Source: Acidianus manzaensis (GTDB taxonomy: Archaea; Thermoproteota; Thermoprotei_A; Sulfolobales; Sulfolobaceae). From it: DNA of 64,000 nucleotides. Below, one piece after another: positions 19,439-31,748 of the stretch. The notes below the pieces were generated by a model that saw nothing but the letters and a program-made list of their open reading frames with translations, made no database searches and had not been told where the DNA came from. The position numbers and the translations under genes were made by a program. How positions within the stretch are numbered: position 1 is the first letter of the stretch; each line of letters starts with the position of its first letter. The stretch spans positions 310,001 through 374,000 of the forward strand of contig NZ_CP020477.1 of assembly GCF_002116695.1 (NCBI RefSeq). The letters are read 5' to 3'.

Positions 19439-19744
19439 ATGTCATACCAAGATATACCTGGATTGATAGGCGTTTACAAGATTTCCGGTAATGGATTGTC
19501 TAAGATTTATGGAGAAGATCTGAAAATGGACTCCAATAAATTAATAAATTTATTGATGGAAAATATGAGAATAGGCGAAGAAGAGTTCAAAAAACTAGGT
19601 TTTGGTCCATTTCTAGGTTTCGCTATGATATTAGATAATACTGGAATAGCTTACTTAAACGGTATTGTTGTAGTAGTAGACGCAACAAAAACCGACTGGT
19701 CAAAAGTTATAGAAGAAATGCAAAAAGGGGTGGTTACGGCATGA
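19439..19744 (+). CDS. DUF2173 family protein, roadblock-like
   Basis: Protein of 101 residues resembling the DUF2173 family: a roadblock/profilin-like small domain with IPGLIGVYKI, then GFGPFLGFAMILDN and GIVVVVDATKTDW. It is a paralogue of the next gene, which shares the pattern (F)LGFAM, then V(V/L)VD..K.DW. The stop overlaps the next start (ATGA). Related proteins occur in acidophilic sulfur- and iron-oxidising bacteria; none has a clear function known to me. Roadblock-like proteins often regulate small GTPases, but no GTPase gene is near. Confidence 0.65.
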   Translation: MSYQDIPGLIGVYKISGNGLSKIYGEDLKMDSNKLINLLMENMRIGEEEFKKLGFGPFLGFAMILDNTGIAYLNGIVVVVDATKTDWSKVIEEMQKGVVTA

Positions 19745-20202
19745 AAATCAAGGGTTATTTAGGCTCAGTAGAAGTTGATAATAACGGCAATGTAAAAAAA
19801 TCCGATATAGATGAAGCGGATAAAATAGCTGAAATAATAAAAGCTAACGTAGAAAAGGGAAACCAGGAAGCTAAAGAACTAGGATTCTCCAAACTTAACG
19901 GATTTGCTATGCTAGGATCTAGTAAGAGTTTAACTTTTATGAAAAACAAAGCCCTAATTGTAGATACGCATAAAGCCGATTGGCAAGATCTATTCGTAAC
20001 ATATACTTATATAAAATCTTGGCTAGCTGGAGGTATTGCATTATTAGCAATCTCAATAATTTGGTACATTATCGCTTTTACAACTCCTTATCTAGATTAT
20101 TTTGCACCTGAGCCAAGAGTATATACTCCTACGATACTATTATTAATAGGAATATTTATGACTGCATTATCCAAAACTCGTTACAGCTATAGATTAGAAT
20201 AG
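19741..20202 (+). CDS. DUF2173-like domain fused to two membrane helices
   Basis: Protein of 153 residues. Residues 1-83 repeat the DUF2173-like pattern of the previous gene (KIKGYLGSVEV, KLNGFAMLGSS, KALIVDTHKADWQDLF). Residues about 94-114 and 128-145 are membrane helices with a short loop between (PEPRVYTPT). It therefore tethers a roadblock-like domain at the membrane, with the soluble paralogue encoded four bases upstream as a natural dimer partner (inference). A T8/A7 terminator follows. Confidence 0.65.
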   Translation: MKIKGYLGSVEVDNNGNVKKSDIDEADKIAEIIKANVEKGNQEAKELGFSKLNGFAMLGSSKSLTFMKNKALIVDTHKADWQDLFVTYTYIKSWLAGGIALLAISIIWYIIAFTTPYLDYFAPEPRVYTPTILLLIGIFMTALSKTRYSYRLE

Positions 20203-20207
20203 TTTCC

Positions 20208-20222
20208 TTTTTTTTAAAAAAA
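20208..20222. terminator. Bidirectional T/A-run terminator
   Basis: Eight T then seven A between two convergent genes (the DUF2173 pair on plus and the MFS gene on minus). Each run gives a T-rich end for the transcript approaching it. Confidence 0.5.
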
Positions 20223-21575
<1,353 letters not shown>

Positions 21576-21586
21576 TTAGTAGTAAG

Positions 21587-21617
<31 letters not shown>

Positions 21618-21653
21618 TTTAAATTATCCTATAAAAAATAAAGATAAAAAAGT

Positions 21654-22652
21654 TTAACTAATTTTTAAAAGTATTCTTCCATCTCTTTCCTTATCAAAAA
21701 GTGAATTCAACGCTTTTTGCCCTTCTTCTAATGAGAAAGTCTTCCATATTTTTACTTTACAGTTATTTTTGCATAGATCAATTAATTCTATTAAATCTTT
21801 TCTGCTACCTCCAGTAGTACCTATAAGTTTTGCATGCATTCCGTAAATTTGACCTAAATTTAATTTAACATCTGATCCCGTTATCCCTCCAAAGAAGACT
21901 ATTTTTCCATCCATTCCTAAGGTTTGGAGACTTAAATCCCAAACTGAAGATCCAACTGAATTTATTACTACATCTGATTTTTTGCCATTAGTTATCCTTT
22001 CTATTTCTTCTTTTGCTTTATCATAAGGAACAACGTAATCTGCACCATATTCCTTTACCCATTGTTTATTGCTTACAGCTATTACAGTAGCTCCCATTTT
22101 CTTTGCTAATTGTGTAGCGAACTGCCCAGTATTTCCAGATGCCCCAAATACAGTAACTACGTCAGTAGCACTGATTCCTGACTCTTTAATTGCATGGTAG
22201 GCAGTTAAGCCTGCAACAGGTAAGCTTGTTGCTAACTCATCTCCTATTTCATCTGGTATCTTAAAAGCATTTTTACTTGGAACTACAAAATACTCTGAAT
22301 ACCCACCATTAGTTATTACGCTCATTATTCCTCCATTTCTGCATAGCATCTCTTTAGATGACAAGCACATATCACATGAGCCATCAAAAACTCTATTGAA
22401 AACTACTACTCTATCTCCTTCTTTTACATCTTTCACATGGCTTCCAACTTTTTCTACTTCTCCATAAATTTCTGCACCGGGTATATGAGGAATAGGATTC
22501 ACTTGAAGATAATTAACTACGAAATAATCTATTGGATTTACTCCTGCCATTTTAACCTTTATTTTCACACTATGCTCGTCTACAGTTGGCTCTTGAATAT
22601 CACTCACTTTTAGATTTTCAATTCCATTTTTTTCAAAAAGTAACGCTTTCAT
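21654..22652 (-). CDS. Medium-chain alcohol dehydrogenase/quinone reductase family protein
   Basis: MDR-superfamily oxidoreductase of 332 residues: GroES-like N-terminal half, Rossmann half with VFGASGNTGQFATQLAKKMGA. The catalytic zinc ligands are replaced: the usual GVCHTD position reads GVNPIDY and the GHE position reads GAEI. The structural zinc loop keeps three cysteines (CDMCLSSKEMLC) and lacks the fourth. It therefore looks like a zinc-independent quinone- or enoyl-reductase type rather than a true alcohol dehydrogenase. The substrate is unknown. No partner gene is close. Confidence 0.8.
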   Translation of the reverse strand: MKALLFEKNGIENLKVSDIQEPTVDEHSVKIKVKMAGVNPIDYFVVNYLQVNPIPHIPGAEIYGEVEKVGSHVKDVKEGDRVVVFNRVFDGSCDMCLSSKEMLCRNGGIMSVITNGGYSEYFVVPSKNAFKIPDEIGDELATSLPVAGLTAYHAIKESGISATDVVTVFGASGNTGQFATQLAKKMGATVIAVSNKQWVKEYGADYVVPYDKAKEEIERITNGKKSDVVINSVGSSVWDLSLQTLGMDGKIVFFGGITGSDVKLNLGQIYGMHAKLIGTTGGSRKDLIELIDLCKNNCKVKIWKTFSLEEGQKALNSLFDKERDGRILLKIS

Positions 22653-22855
22653 ATTTAAGAATTATTCAAAAGCACTAAAAAATTAACTTAATTTAAGTAA
22701 AGTTAGTTACTTTAGATTCTCTTATAGAAAATTAGCATTTATTGATATTTAAAAATAAAGATTATTTTATTATATATAAATATATAAGTAATTATAATAT
22801 TAACAAAGTCTATAACATTTATCTTGAAAGTATGTAAATTATTTAGTTGAATATA

Positions 22856-23131
22856 TTATTGTTTGTTCACCTTATGATTAATATACATCTGTTTTCCGTC
22901 TTTAAGCGTTATTTTAAAGCATTTTTCTCCAGGTTTAATATTAAAGTATGATATTTTTCCATCAACTGTACTTCCTGCAAATATTACACCGGGTTTATTA
23001 GTAAACATTCTACAAATTTCGTCCGGCGGATCTACTTCCTCTATTTTAACTATAGAGGATTTTTGAATTTTAATGGGAGAAAAATTAGGGATATTAATTA
23101 TTATTTCTTTATCAGTTTCTTCTACTGACAT
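22856..23131 (-). CDS. Small conserved-looking protein, possible PH-like fold
   Basis: Protein of 91 residues with alternating beta-strand pattern (IIINIPNFSPIKIQKSSIVKIEEVD, then KISYFNIKPGEKCFKITLKDG). This resembles short bacterial PH-like domains, but no family is certain. It contains two cysteines. Flanked by long AT-rich gaps, it stands alone. Codon use is like its neighbours. Confidence 0.5.
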   Translation of the reverse strand: MSVEETDKEIIINIPNFSPIKIQKSSIVKIEEVDPPDEICRMFTNKPGVIFAGSTVDGKISYFNIKPGEKCFKITLKDGKQMYINHKVNKQ

Positions 23132-23789
<658 letters not shown>

Positions 23790-23974
23790 TTATTATTTTT
23801 ATATCTATATAAATATAAGATAAGATTTTTTAATGTATGCTCATTTAATGATATTTAAATTTAAGAATTAGCATTTTAATAAATTGTGACTTCAGTTTAC
23901 TAAAACCTATCCTTAACTAGATAAATTATAATTCGACAAAAGATATATAGTAGTGGATAGCTTATCCAAATATA

Positions 23975-24559
23975 ATGACATGGAATTATGTAACACCTGG
24001 CATACCAGATGAAGAATTTGTAAGAGATGAAAAAGTACCTATGACCAAAGAAGAGATAAGGTCTATTTTAGTCTCAAAATTAAGACTAAATAAGGGATAT
24101 AAGGTTGTAGATATAGGAAGCGGTACTGGTAGTGTAACTATAGAGTTAGGCTTATTAGTTGGTCAAAACGGAAAAGTTTATTCCATAGAAAAAGATGAAA
24201 AAGCGTTAAACTTAACAAGGAAGAATATAGAAAAATTTGGTTTGAAAAACGTAAAAGTTATCGAAGGAGAAGCTCCTAAAGCTCTAGAAGAAATTGATGA
24301 AAAAGTACATTCAATTTTCATAGGTGGTAGTGAGAACTTAGAAGAAAATATAGAAAAAGCTAAAACTCTTCTTCTTCCTAATGGAAGAATCGTAATAGAT
24401 GCTATATTAATTGAAACCATTGCTAGAGCATTATCGGTGTTAAGTGATTTCAAAGTAGAAATTACAGAAGCAATAATAGCTAAAGGGATGAAGACATCAA
24501 AAGGATATGCTATGCTATCTAGAAATCCAATATTTATAATCTCTGCAGAAAAGGTGTAG
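23975..24559 (+). CDS. cbiT: Cobalt-precorrin-6B C15-methyltransferase (decarboxylating)
   Basis: SAM-dependent methyltransferase of 194 residues with the class I motif VVDIGSGTGSVTIELG (about residues 47-62) and the CbiT-type N-terminus GIPDEEFVRDEKVPMTKEEIR. It methylates C15 and decarboxylates in the anaerobic cobalamin pathway. It is the first of three cobalamin genes separated by three bases and one base, followed by an aminoacyl-tRNA synthetase gene. Confidence 0.9.
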   Translation: MTWNYVTPGIPDEEFVRDEKVPMTKEEIRSILVSKLRLNKGYKVVDIGSGTGSVTIELGLLVGQNGKVYSIEKDEKALNLTRKNIEKFGLKNVKVIEGEAPKALEEIDEKVHSIFIGGSENLEENIEKAKTLLLPNGRIVIDAILIETIARALSVLSDFKVEITEAIIAKGMKTSKGYAMLSRNPIFIISAEKV

Positions 24560-24562
24560 ATA

Positions 24563-25225
24563 ATGAAATTATATGTGCTAGGCTTAGGTCCTGGAGATCC
24601 AGAATTAATAACCCTAAAAGCTTACAATATTCTTAGAAGTGCTAAGTTAATATTTGTACCTTATTCTACTGGAACTAATAGAAGTTTAAGTGAAGAAATA
24701 ATTAAAAAATATGCTAATAATGCTCATACTGAATATTTAGGATTTCCAATGAAAAAAGAAGTTGAAGATGAAAAACTATCTGAACTTGGAAAACATATGT
24801 GTGACAAATTGGAAAAATTTAATGAAGGAGTCTTTGTTACTTTAGGCGATCCAACACTATATAGTACATTCTTTAGGGTAAAGGATTTTATGAATTGTAC
24901 TTACGATCTTGAATTAATACCTGGAGTAAGTTCAATCACTGCTTGTGCTTCTAAAGCTAAAATATCTTTAGGTATAAAAAATGAAAAGATAGCCTTAGTT
25001 ACTGCAGGAGATTTCTCAATTAAAGACGTAATCAATTATGATACTATTATTATATTTAAAGCAAATGAAAGAGTAAAAGAGATAATAGAAGATCTTAAGA
25101 ACGCTGGATTTAACAATATAATATTTGCTAGAAGATGTTTTATGCAAGGAGAAGAAATAATCTATAATTTAACTGATATTGAAGATAAAGATTATTTTTC
25201 GACAATAATAGCTAGGAGGAATTAA
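24563..25225 (+). CDS. cbiL: Cobalt-precorrin-2 C20-methyltransferase
   Basis: Tetrapyrrole methylase of 220 residues. N-terminal LGLGPGDPELITLKA, the GDPTLYSTF SAM/substrate loop and LIPGVSSITACASKAKISL are all typical of CbiL/CobI. It adds the C20 methyl group to (cobalt-)precorrin-2. Slightly shorter than many homologues (about 230-240) but complete. Confidence 0.88.
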   Translation: MKLYVLGLGPGDPELITLKAYNILRSAKLIFVPYSTGTNRSLSEEIIKKYANNAHTEYLGFPMKKEVEDEKLSELGKHMCDKLEKFNEGVFVTLGDPTLYSTFFRVKDFMNCTYDLELIPGVSSITACASKAKISLGIKNEKIALVTAGDFSIKDVINYDTIIIFKANERVKEIIEDLKNAGFNNIIFARRCFMQGEEIIYNLTDIEDKDYFSTIIARRN

Positions 25226-25226
25226 A

Positions 25227-26216
25227 ATGGAAGGTAAAGTAGTATTTGTGGGTGCTGGTCCAGGAAATCCTGAGTTAATCACTGTAAAAGCTAGAAATTA
25301 TATTGAAGATGCTGACGTTATTTTATATGCTGGATCATTAGTTAATCCAGAAATACTTAAATGGGCAAGAAAAGATGCTGAGTTAATAAATACTGCTGAA
25401 TTAACCACAGAAGAAGTAACTAAAATAATGATAGAAAAAGCTAAGGAAGGAAAACTGGTAGTAAGATTAAAATCTGGAGATTTTTCAATTTATGGTGCAT
25501 TAACAGAAGAATTATGGGATTTACAAGATGCTAAAATTAAGTACGAGTTTGTCCCAGGTATAACAGCGGCTTTGGCAGCTGCTTCATCATTAGGTATAGA
25601 ATTAACTTTACCTAAAATCTCTCAAACCGTTATTATTACTAGAGCATCAGGAAATGTACCTATGAATGGATCTCTAAAAGACTTTGCTCCTTTAATATAT
25701 AAGGGAGCTTCTCTGGTCATTTATACTGGAGTTCATATTATTGATAAAGTTGTGTCAGAGTTAAGAGAAGCTGGAGTTAAAGAAGACCAGCCTATTGCAG
25801 TAGTTTATAAAGCTACTTGGGATGAAGAGAAAATAGTTAGAGGAACGTTAAGTAATATAGCAGAAAAAGTTAAAAAGGAAAAAATAACTAGAGATGCAGT
25901 AATAATTGTAGGAGAAATAGTTACACCAGAAAAATATAAAGGTAAAATAAGATCTAGCGCTTATGATCCAAATTTTGTTACCGGATTTAGATCTGATAAA
26001 GTTAAAGATCCTTTAAAGTACTTTGAGTTGCGATACAAGGTAGATAAAGGATTTGGCGAAGAATACTTAAAATACTTAATCTTGGCATTAAAGGAAAACA
26101 TAAACAATAAGGATAAAGTTAGAGAACTTAAAGAAAAAATGGAAAAAGTGCTGGAAGAGGCTAAAGTAAATCCTAGGCTTAGAGAAGAGGCAGAAAGTTT
26201 ACTTAAAAAATTATGA
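25227..26216 (+). CDS. cbiF: Cobalt-precorrin-4 C11-methyltransferase with C-terminal extension
   Basis: Tetrapyrrole methylase of 329 residues. Motifs are VGAGPGNPELITVKA, LYAGSLVNPEIL, RLKSGDFSIYGA and FVPGITAALAAAS, with TLPKISQTVIITR, which point to CbiF/CobM. The catalytic domain ends near residue 230 (IIVGEIV). About 95 further residues follow: a segment with SAYDPNFVTGFR, then a helical, charged tail. The usual protein is about 250 residues, so the extension is unusual and of unknown role. Confidence 0.87.
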   Translation: MEGKVVFVGAGPGNPELITVKARNYIEDADVILYAGSLVNPEILKWARKDAELINTAELTTEEVTKIMIEKAKEGKLVVRLKSGDFSIYGALTEELWDLQDAKIKYEFVPGITAALAAASSLGIELTLPKISQTVIITRASGNVPMNGSLKDFAPLIYKGASLVIYTGVHIIDKVVSELREAGVKEDQPIAVVYKATWDEEKIVRGTLSNIAEKVKKEKITRDAVIIVGEIVTPEKYKGKIRSSAYDPNFVTGFRSDKVKDPLKYFELRYKVDKGFGEEYLKYLILALKENINNKDKVRELKEKMEKVLEEAKVNPRLREEAESLLKKL

Positions 26217-26249
26217 GTGTTTATAATCTTCCACTTTATTTTATTAATT

Positions 26250-29012
26250 ATGGACTTTAATCAGATAGCAGAAAAGTGGCAAAAAGTTTGGGATGAAAAG
26301 AAAATATTTGAAGCAAATTCTGACCCTTCTAAACCTAAATTCTTTATAACTGTACCATTTCCTTATACTAACAGTCCATTTCATATTGGTCATGGAAGAA
26401 CGTACATTACAGCAGATATTTACGCTAGATATATGCGAATGAAAGGATACAACGTTCTATTTCCTTTTGCGTTTCAATTTACTGGAACGCCTATACTATC
26501 AGTATCTGAAGCAATAAAGAGAGGAGATAATGATATTATTCAATCTTTCATTAAGACCTATGGATTATCTGAGGAAAAAGTTAAAGAATTTGAGGATCCA
26601 TTAAAATTAGCTGAATATTTCAAACAAGAAATGGAAAATACTGCAAAGAAAATTGGATTAAGTGTTGATTGGAGAAGAACTTTTGATACAATGGATAAGA
26701 GGTTTGCATCATTTATTCAATGGCAATTTAAAAAACTGAAAGATAAAGGAAAACTGGTAGTAGAAAGTAATCCAGTAGGATATTGTCCAATAGATAATTT
26801 TCCAGTAGGTATGCACGATACCAAAGGAGACGTAGAACCTGAAATAGGCGAATTAGACGTCATTATTTTTGATGGTGAAGAAGGGTACTTATATCCTATG
26901 GCTACTTCAAGGCCAGAGACTGTCTTTGCTGGAGTAGGAATAGGAGTTAACGATAATGCTGAGTACGTTATTGCAGAATATTTTGATAAAAAATACGTTT
27001 TATCTTACGATGCATTTAGAAAATTATCATATCAAAGAGAATTAAAGGAATTAAAGAGAATTTCAGCTAACGAATTGATAGGAAAGACTGCAATTAATCC
27101 TATTACTGGAAAGAAAGTTAAAATTATAAAAAGCAAATACGTTGATCCATCTTATGGTACTGGCTTAGTTATGCTTACACCAGCTCATGATCCATTTCAT
27201 AAAATAGTTGCGGAAAAAGAAGGTTTGCAAGAGATTTATCCAGTTATTTCAACACCTGGCTATCCAAAAATACCTACAGAAGTAGTAGAGACTGAGGATC
27301 CGGCTGAATTGAAAGATTATGCTGAATCCTTATATAGAGAAGAATATTATAAAGGAAAAATTTTAGACGTGTCAAGATTAGTTCCAGATTTTATGAAAGA
27401 ATTTGTAAAAAATAAGATAGAAGGTAAACCGGTAAAAGAAGCTAGAGATTATGTAATAGAATTATTAAAAACAATTGGAAGATATGATAAAATCTATGAG
27501 ATAAATAATGGACCTATTTATTGTAGATGTGGAGCAGAAATAGTAGTAAAAGTTGTTAAGGATCAATGGTTCATAAAATATGACGATCCTGAATGGAAAA
27601 TGCAAGCTCTAAAATCATTAGATAAGATTAATATAATTCCTCCAGAAGCTAGAAAAGAATTCGAAAAAGTTATATTCCAGCTTAAGAGAAGAGCAGTAGG
27701 AAGAAGCAGAGGTTTAGGTGTTAAATTACCTTGGGACGAATCTCAGATAATAGACAGTTTAAGCGATTCTACAATTTATACTGCATTTTATACAATTTCT
27801 CACTTAATTAATAATAGTAATGATGAATTGTTTGATTATATATTTTTCGGATTAGGTAATGCAGAGGAATTAAGCAAGAAATTAAACATAACTACAGAAG
27901 AAATACAAAAAATGAGGAACGAATTTACTTATTGGTATCCAGTAGATGTAAGAAGTAGTGGTAGAGATTTAGTTTTGAATCATTTACCTTATTATATTTA
28001 CAATCACATTGCAATCTTTGATACAGTTCCTAGATCTATAGTAGTTAACGGATTTATGAGAGTAGGAGGTAAAAAGATGAGTAAAAGTTTTGGAAATATT
28101 TATCCTTTAGATAAGGCTATTGAAGAATTTGGAGTTGATCCTATAAGATTAGGCTTAACTATAATGTCTAAATTATACGAAGACATAGAGTTTGACCCTA
28201 ATAGCATAAACGCAATAAGCCAACAATTAAATAAGATAAGTAGCATGATAAACGAAATAACAAACTTTAAAGGAAATAATTTCGGTATCGCAGAAAAATG
28301 GTTATCAACAATTATAAAAAGAAACATAGAAAACTTTGACAAATTTATGAAAGAGTTTGATTATAATTCTGCATATAAAATCGCTCTATATGATATTTAC
28401 AACAACATTAAAGAGTACATGAGTTTAACGAATTCTCCAAATGGAGAATTATTGAGAAAAGTAGCATCTGCATGGTTAAGATTATTATATCCTGCAGTAC
28501 CTCATTTTGCAGAAGAAAACTGGAAATTTGAAGGATTAGTAGCTACATCAAAATTCCCAGATAATGAATTTGAAGAATACGAAGATTCAATTAAAATAGA
28601 GTATTTAGAAAACATAATTGAAAGAGCGAGAGAACTTCAAAAAATAAGTAAAGCAGAGACTGCAGAGAAAATTATTATTTACGTTAATCCAAATATAGAT
28701 TTTGCCAAGGAAGCTGCAAAAGCAATTGAAAATAAGGAAACTTTAAAAGAATTTACAAGTAGAAATAAAACTCCAAATGCAGAGAAAATGTATACAGTCA
28801 TGAAAGAATATAGTGATTATTTCAGAAAAACAATATTAAAAGAAAGTGAATTTGATGAAATGAAAATATTAGCTGATTTCTCACAATATATTATATCAGA
28901 ATTAGATATATTACAGATGGCTGTCTATGACTCAACAGATAACTCCATTCCAGATATAAAGGGTAAAAAATCTCAAGCATTACCATTATATCCCGCAATA
29001 GTTTTAATATAA
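26250..29012 (+). CDS. Leucyl-tRNA synthetase, divergent paralogue
   Basis: Class Ia synthetase of 920 residues from ATG 26250; the frame also opens at GTG 26217, giving a hydrophobic 11-residue lead that is unlikely. Catalytic motifs are present: HIGH at residues 45-48 and KMSKS at 609-613. Zinc-type elements include YCPIDNFPVGMHD and YCRCGAE. The CP1 editing domain is odd: the T-rich motif reads TSRPETVFAGVGIGVN, and the aspartate that is nearly universal in editing sites is His317 (PAHDPFHK). Sulfolobales are known to carry two LeuRS genes, one divergent, and this looks like the divergent one. It may charge leucine without editing, or do another job. It follows the cobalamin genes closely, which has no evident meaning. 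Confidence 0.8.
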   Translation: MDFNQIAEKWQKVWDEKKIFEANSDPSKPKFFITVPFPYTNSPFHIGHGRTYITADIYARYMRMKGYNVLFPFAFQFTGTPILSVSEAIKRGDNDIIQSFIKTYGLSEEKVKEFEDPLKLAEYFKQEMENTAKKIGLSVDWRRTFDTMDKRFASFIQWQFKKLKDKGKLVVESNPVGYCPIDNFPVGMHDTKGDVEPEIGELDVIIFDGEEGYLYPMATSRPETVFAGVGIGVNDNAEYVIAEYFDKKYVLSYDAFRKLSYQRELKELKRISANELIGKTAINPITGKKVKIIKSKYVDPSYGTGLVMLTPAHDPFHKIVAEKEGLQEIYPVISTPGYPKIPTEVVETEDPAELKDYAESLYREEYYKGKILDVSRLVPDFMKEFVKNKIEGKPVKEARDYVIELLKTIGRYDKIYEINNGPIYCRCGAEIVVKVVKDQWFIKYDDPEWKMQALKSLDKINIIPPEARKEFEKVIFQLKRRAVGRSRGLGVKLPWDESQIIDSLSDSTIYTAFYTISHLINNSNDELFDYIFFGLGNAEELSKKLNITTEEIQKMRNEFTYWYPVDVRSSGRDLVLNHLPYYIYNHIAIFDTVPRSIVVNGFMRVGGKKMSKSFGNIYPLDKAIEEFGVDPIRLGLTIMSKLYEDIEFDPNSINAISQQLNKISSMINEITNFKGNNFGIAEKWLSTIIKRNIENFDKFMKEFDYNSAYKIALYDIYNNIKEYMSLTNSPNGELLRKVASAWLRLLYPAVPHFAEENWKFEGLVATSKFPDNEFEEYEDSIKIEYLENIIERARELQKISKAETAEKIIIYVNPNIDFAKEAAKAIENKETLKEFTSRNKTPNAEKMYTVMKEYSDYFRKTILKESEFDEMKILADFSQYIISELDILQMAVYDSTDNSIPDIKGKKSQALPLYPAIVLI

Positions 29013-29032
29013 CTTTTACAAATATACATGAA

Positions 29033-29395
29033 TTACTGATTTTTTAAAATATTTTTTGAGTTAAATTTCTCGTCAGCTAATTCTATTAATCTTATTAAAT
29101 CGTATCTATATTCATCAACAACATCTATTGGTAAATCTACGGTCAGTAGAGCAATAGCTTTACTCCAGGAAGTAATTATCCAATCCCCATAGTTCATAGC
29201 TAATCTAAGAACAATATCATTTAAAATGTCTGCATTCCATTCATTAATTTGCTCTCCTTCGCTTATTGCTAGAATCTTTATAGCTTCTTCAGCAGCTTTA
29301 TAATACTTCTTACTAGCCTGAGTAATAATACCCTTATCCAATAATTCATTAGCTTCTTCATAATAAATTCGTGCAGAACTCTTTGCTAAAGTCAT
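29033..29395 (-). CDS. PaREP1-like / HEPN-related helical protein
   Basis: All-helical protein of 120 residues. Its N-terminal half resembles the PaREP1 family common in Crenarchaeota (ARIYYEEANELLDKGIITQASKKYYKAAEEAIKILA), related to HEPN-like helical bundles. No RxxxxH motif is present, so RNase activity is not expected. Ends 21 bases from the synthetase stop, convergent. Function unknown. Confidence 0.65.
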   Translation of the reverse strand: MTLAKSSARIYYEEANELLDKGIITQASKKYYKAAEEAIKILAISEGEQINEWNADILNDIVLRLAMNYGDWIITSWSKAIALLTVDLPIDVVDEYRYDLIRLIELADEKFNSKNILKNQ

Positions 29396-29574
29396 ATATC
29401 ATATATAGTCTAAGTGGAATTTAAATACATTTTTAGTTAATTCTAATGCACTTAAAGTATATTTCTATATCTAATATTGTTGCATAGCACCAAAGTTAAG
29501 TATACTATAAATGTATTAGCAGTAAGAATAGATATGTTAATAAATTTTTTATTATTATATTCTAGTTTATCCTA

Positions 29575-29841
29575 ATGTTTAGGTTTGATAAATTATGTAA
29601 GGCAAGCCAAATAAGATTTTTAGAGCAAGCTAAAAATAATGATGAATATGCTAAACTTATAGGATATCATGTAGGTATAGCTTATAATAATCTAGATGAA
29701 GATATAAAGAATAAAGTTATACAAGTTGCAAGAAATTCTAGAGTATTTTATTCTAAATTCATTGAAGGAATAAAACAGACTATGCCAGAAGAAAAGGTTA
29801 AACTCATAGAGAATGAAATTGAATATACTAGCAAAAGATGA
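29575..29841 (+). CDS. Small helical protein of unknown function
   Basis: Protein of 88 residues, mostly helical and charged, with one cysteine. No family recognised. It ends two bases from the stop of the convergent ATPase gene. Codon use is ordinary for the region. It is preceded by about 180 AT-rich bases holding only promoter-like boxes. Confidence 0.45.
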   Translation: MFRFDKLCKASQIRFLEQAKNNDEYAKLIGYHVGIAYNNLDEDIKNKVIQVARNSRVFYSKFIEGIKQTMPEEKVKLIENEIEYTSKR

Positions 29842-29842
29842 G

Positions 29843-31174
<1,332 letters not shown>

Positions 31175-31178
31175 TTAA

Positions 31179-31682
31179 TCACCTTTTTTTAATTATCCCG
31201 TAAATGGAACCTTTTCTAACATATCCTTCTTCTCCTCCTGCTATAAGATCGTAGAATTCCTCAATATGTTTTCTCATTTTTGAGTAAAATTCTTCTTTAC
31301 TTAATCCTAATTCTAGCCTTATAGCTTCTAAGTGAGCATAACCTAAATTATCTTTAACTTTTTCGTAAACTTCATCAAACGAATTCTCATTTATTTTTTT
31401 CTTTTCTACTAAAAATTCTTCTAGTTTCTTAATTTCATCTTTTAGTTCTCTTATTTCTTTTATAATTAAATCGTTTTTTTCAACATTATCTTCAATTAGT
31501 TCGTAAGATTTACCTCCTCCATTATTAATTCTTTTTATCTTTCCTTCTTTTTCTAATTTTTCGAGAATAGAAGAGAGTTCTTCATTATCAGCTTTCAATT
31601 TTTTCTTAATCTTAGAAAAGGAAACTGCTTTGCCATCATAAAGTTCTTTAATGGCAGAAATTACTTGAAGCTCATCAATCAT
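31179..31682 (-). CDS. Winged-helix coiled-coil protein of the ATPase cassette
   Basis: Protein of 167 residues. Residues 1-62 form a winged helix (VSFSKIKKKLKADNEELSS, then LEKLEKEGKIKRI with a Gly-rich wing). Residues about 70-100 are a coiled coil rich in Lys and Glu. The C-terminal part (LGYAHLEAIRLELGLSKEEF ending VRKGSIYGII) looks like a second small winged helix. It has its own TATA-like box at 31707-31714. Likely DNA-binding partner of the ATPase four bases downstream. Confidence 0.65.
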   Translation of the reverse strand: MIDELQVISAIKELYDGKAVSFSKIKKKLKADNEELSSILEKLEKEGKIKRINNGGGKSYELIEDNVEKNDLIIKEIRELKDEIKKLEEFLVEKKKINENSFDEVYEKVKDNLGYAHLEAIRLELGLSKEEFYSKMRKHIEEFYDLIAGGEEGYVRKGSIYGIIKKR

Positions 31683-31706
31683 GAATTATACGTTATTAGG
31701 AAATCC

Positions 31707-31714
31707 TTTATACC
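31707..31714 (-). promoter_or_regulatory. TATA-like box of the winged-helix/ATPase pair
   Basis: GGTATAAA on the minus strand, about 28 bases before the ATG at 31682. It suggests the pair can be transcribed apart from the upstream coiled-coil gene. Confidence 0.5.
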
Positions 31715-31748
31715 ATATTGGCATGATAATATTAAGAGAAATCATTTA

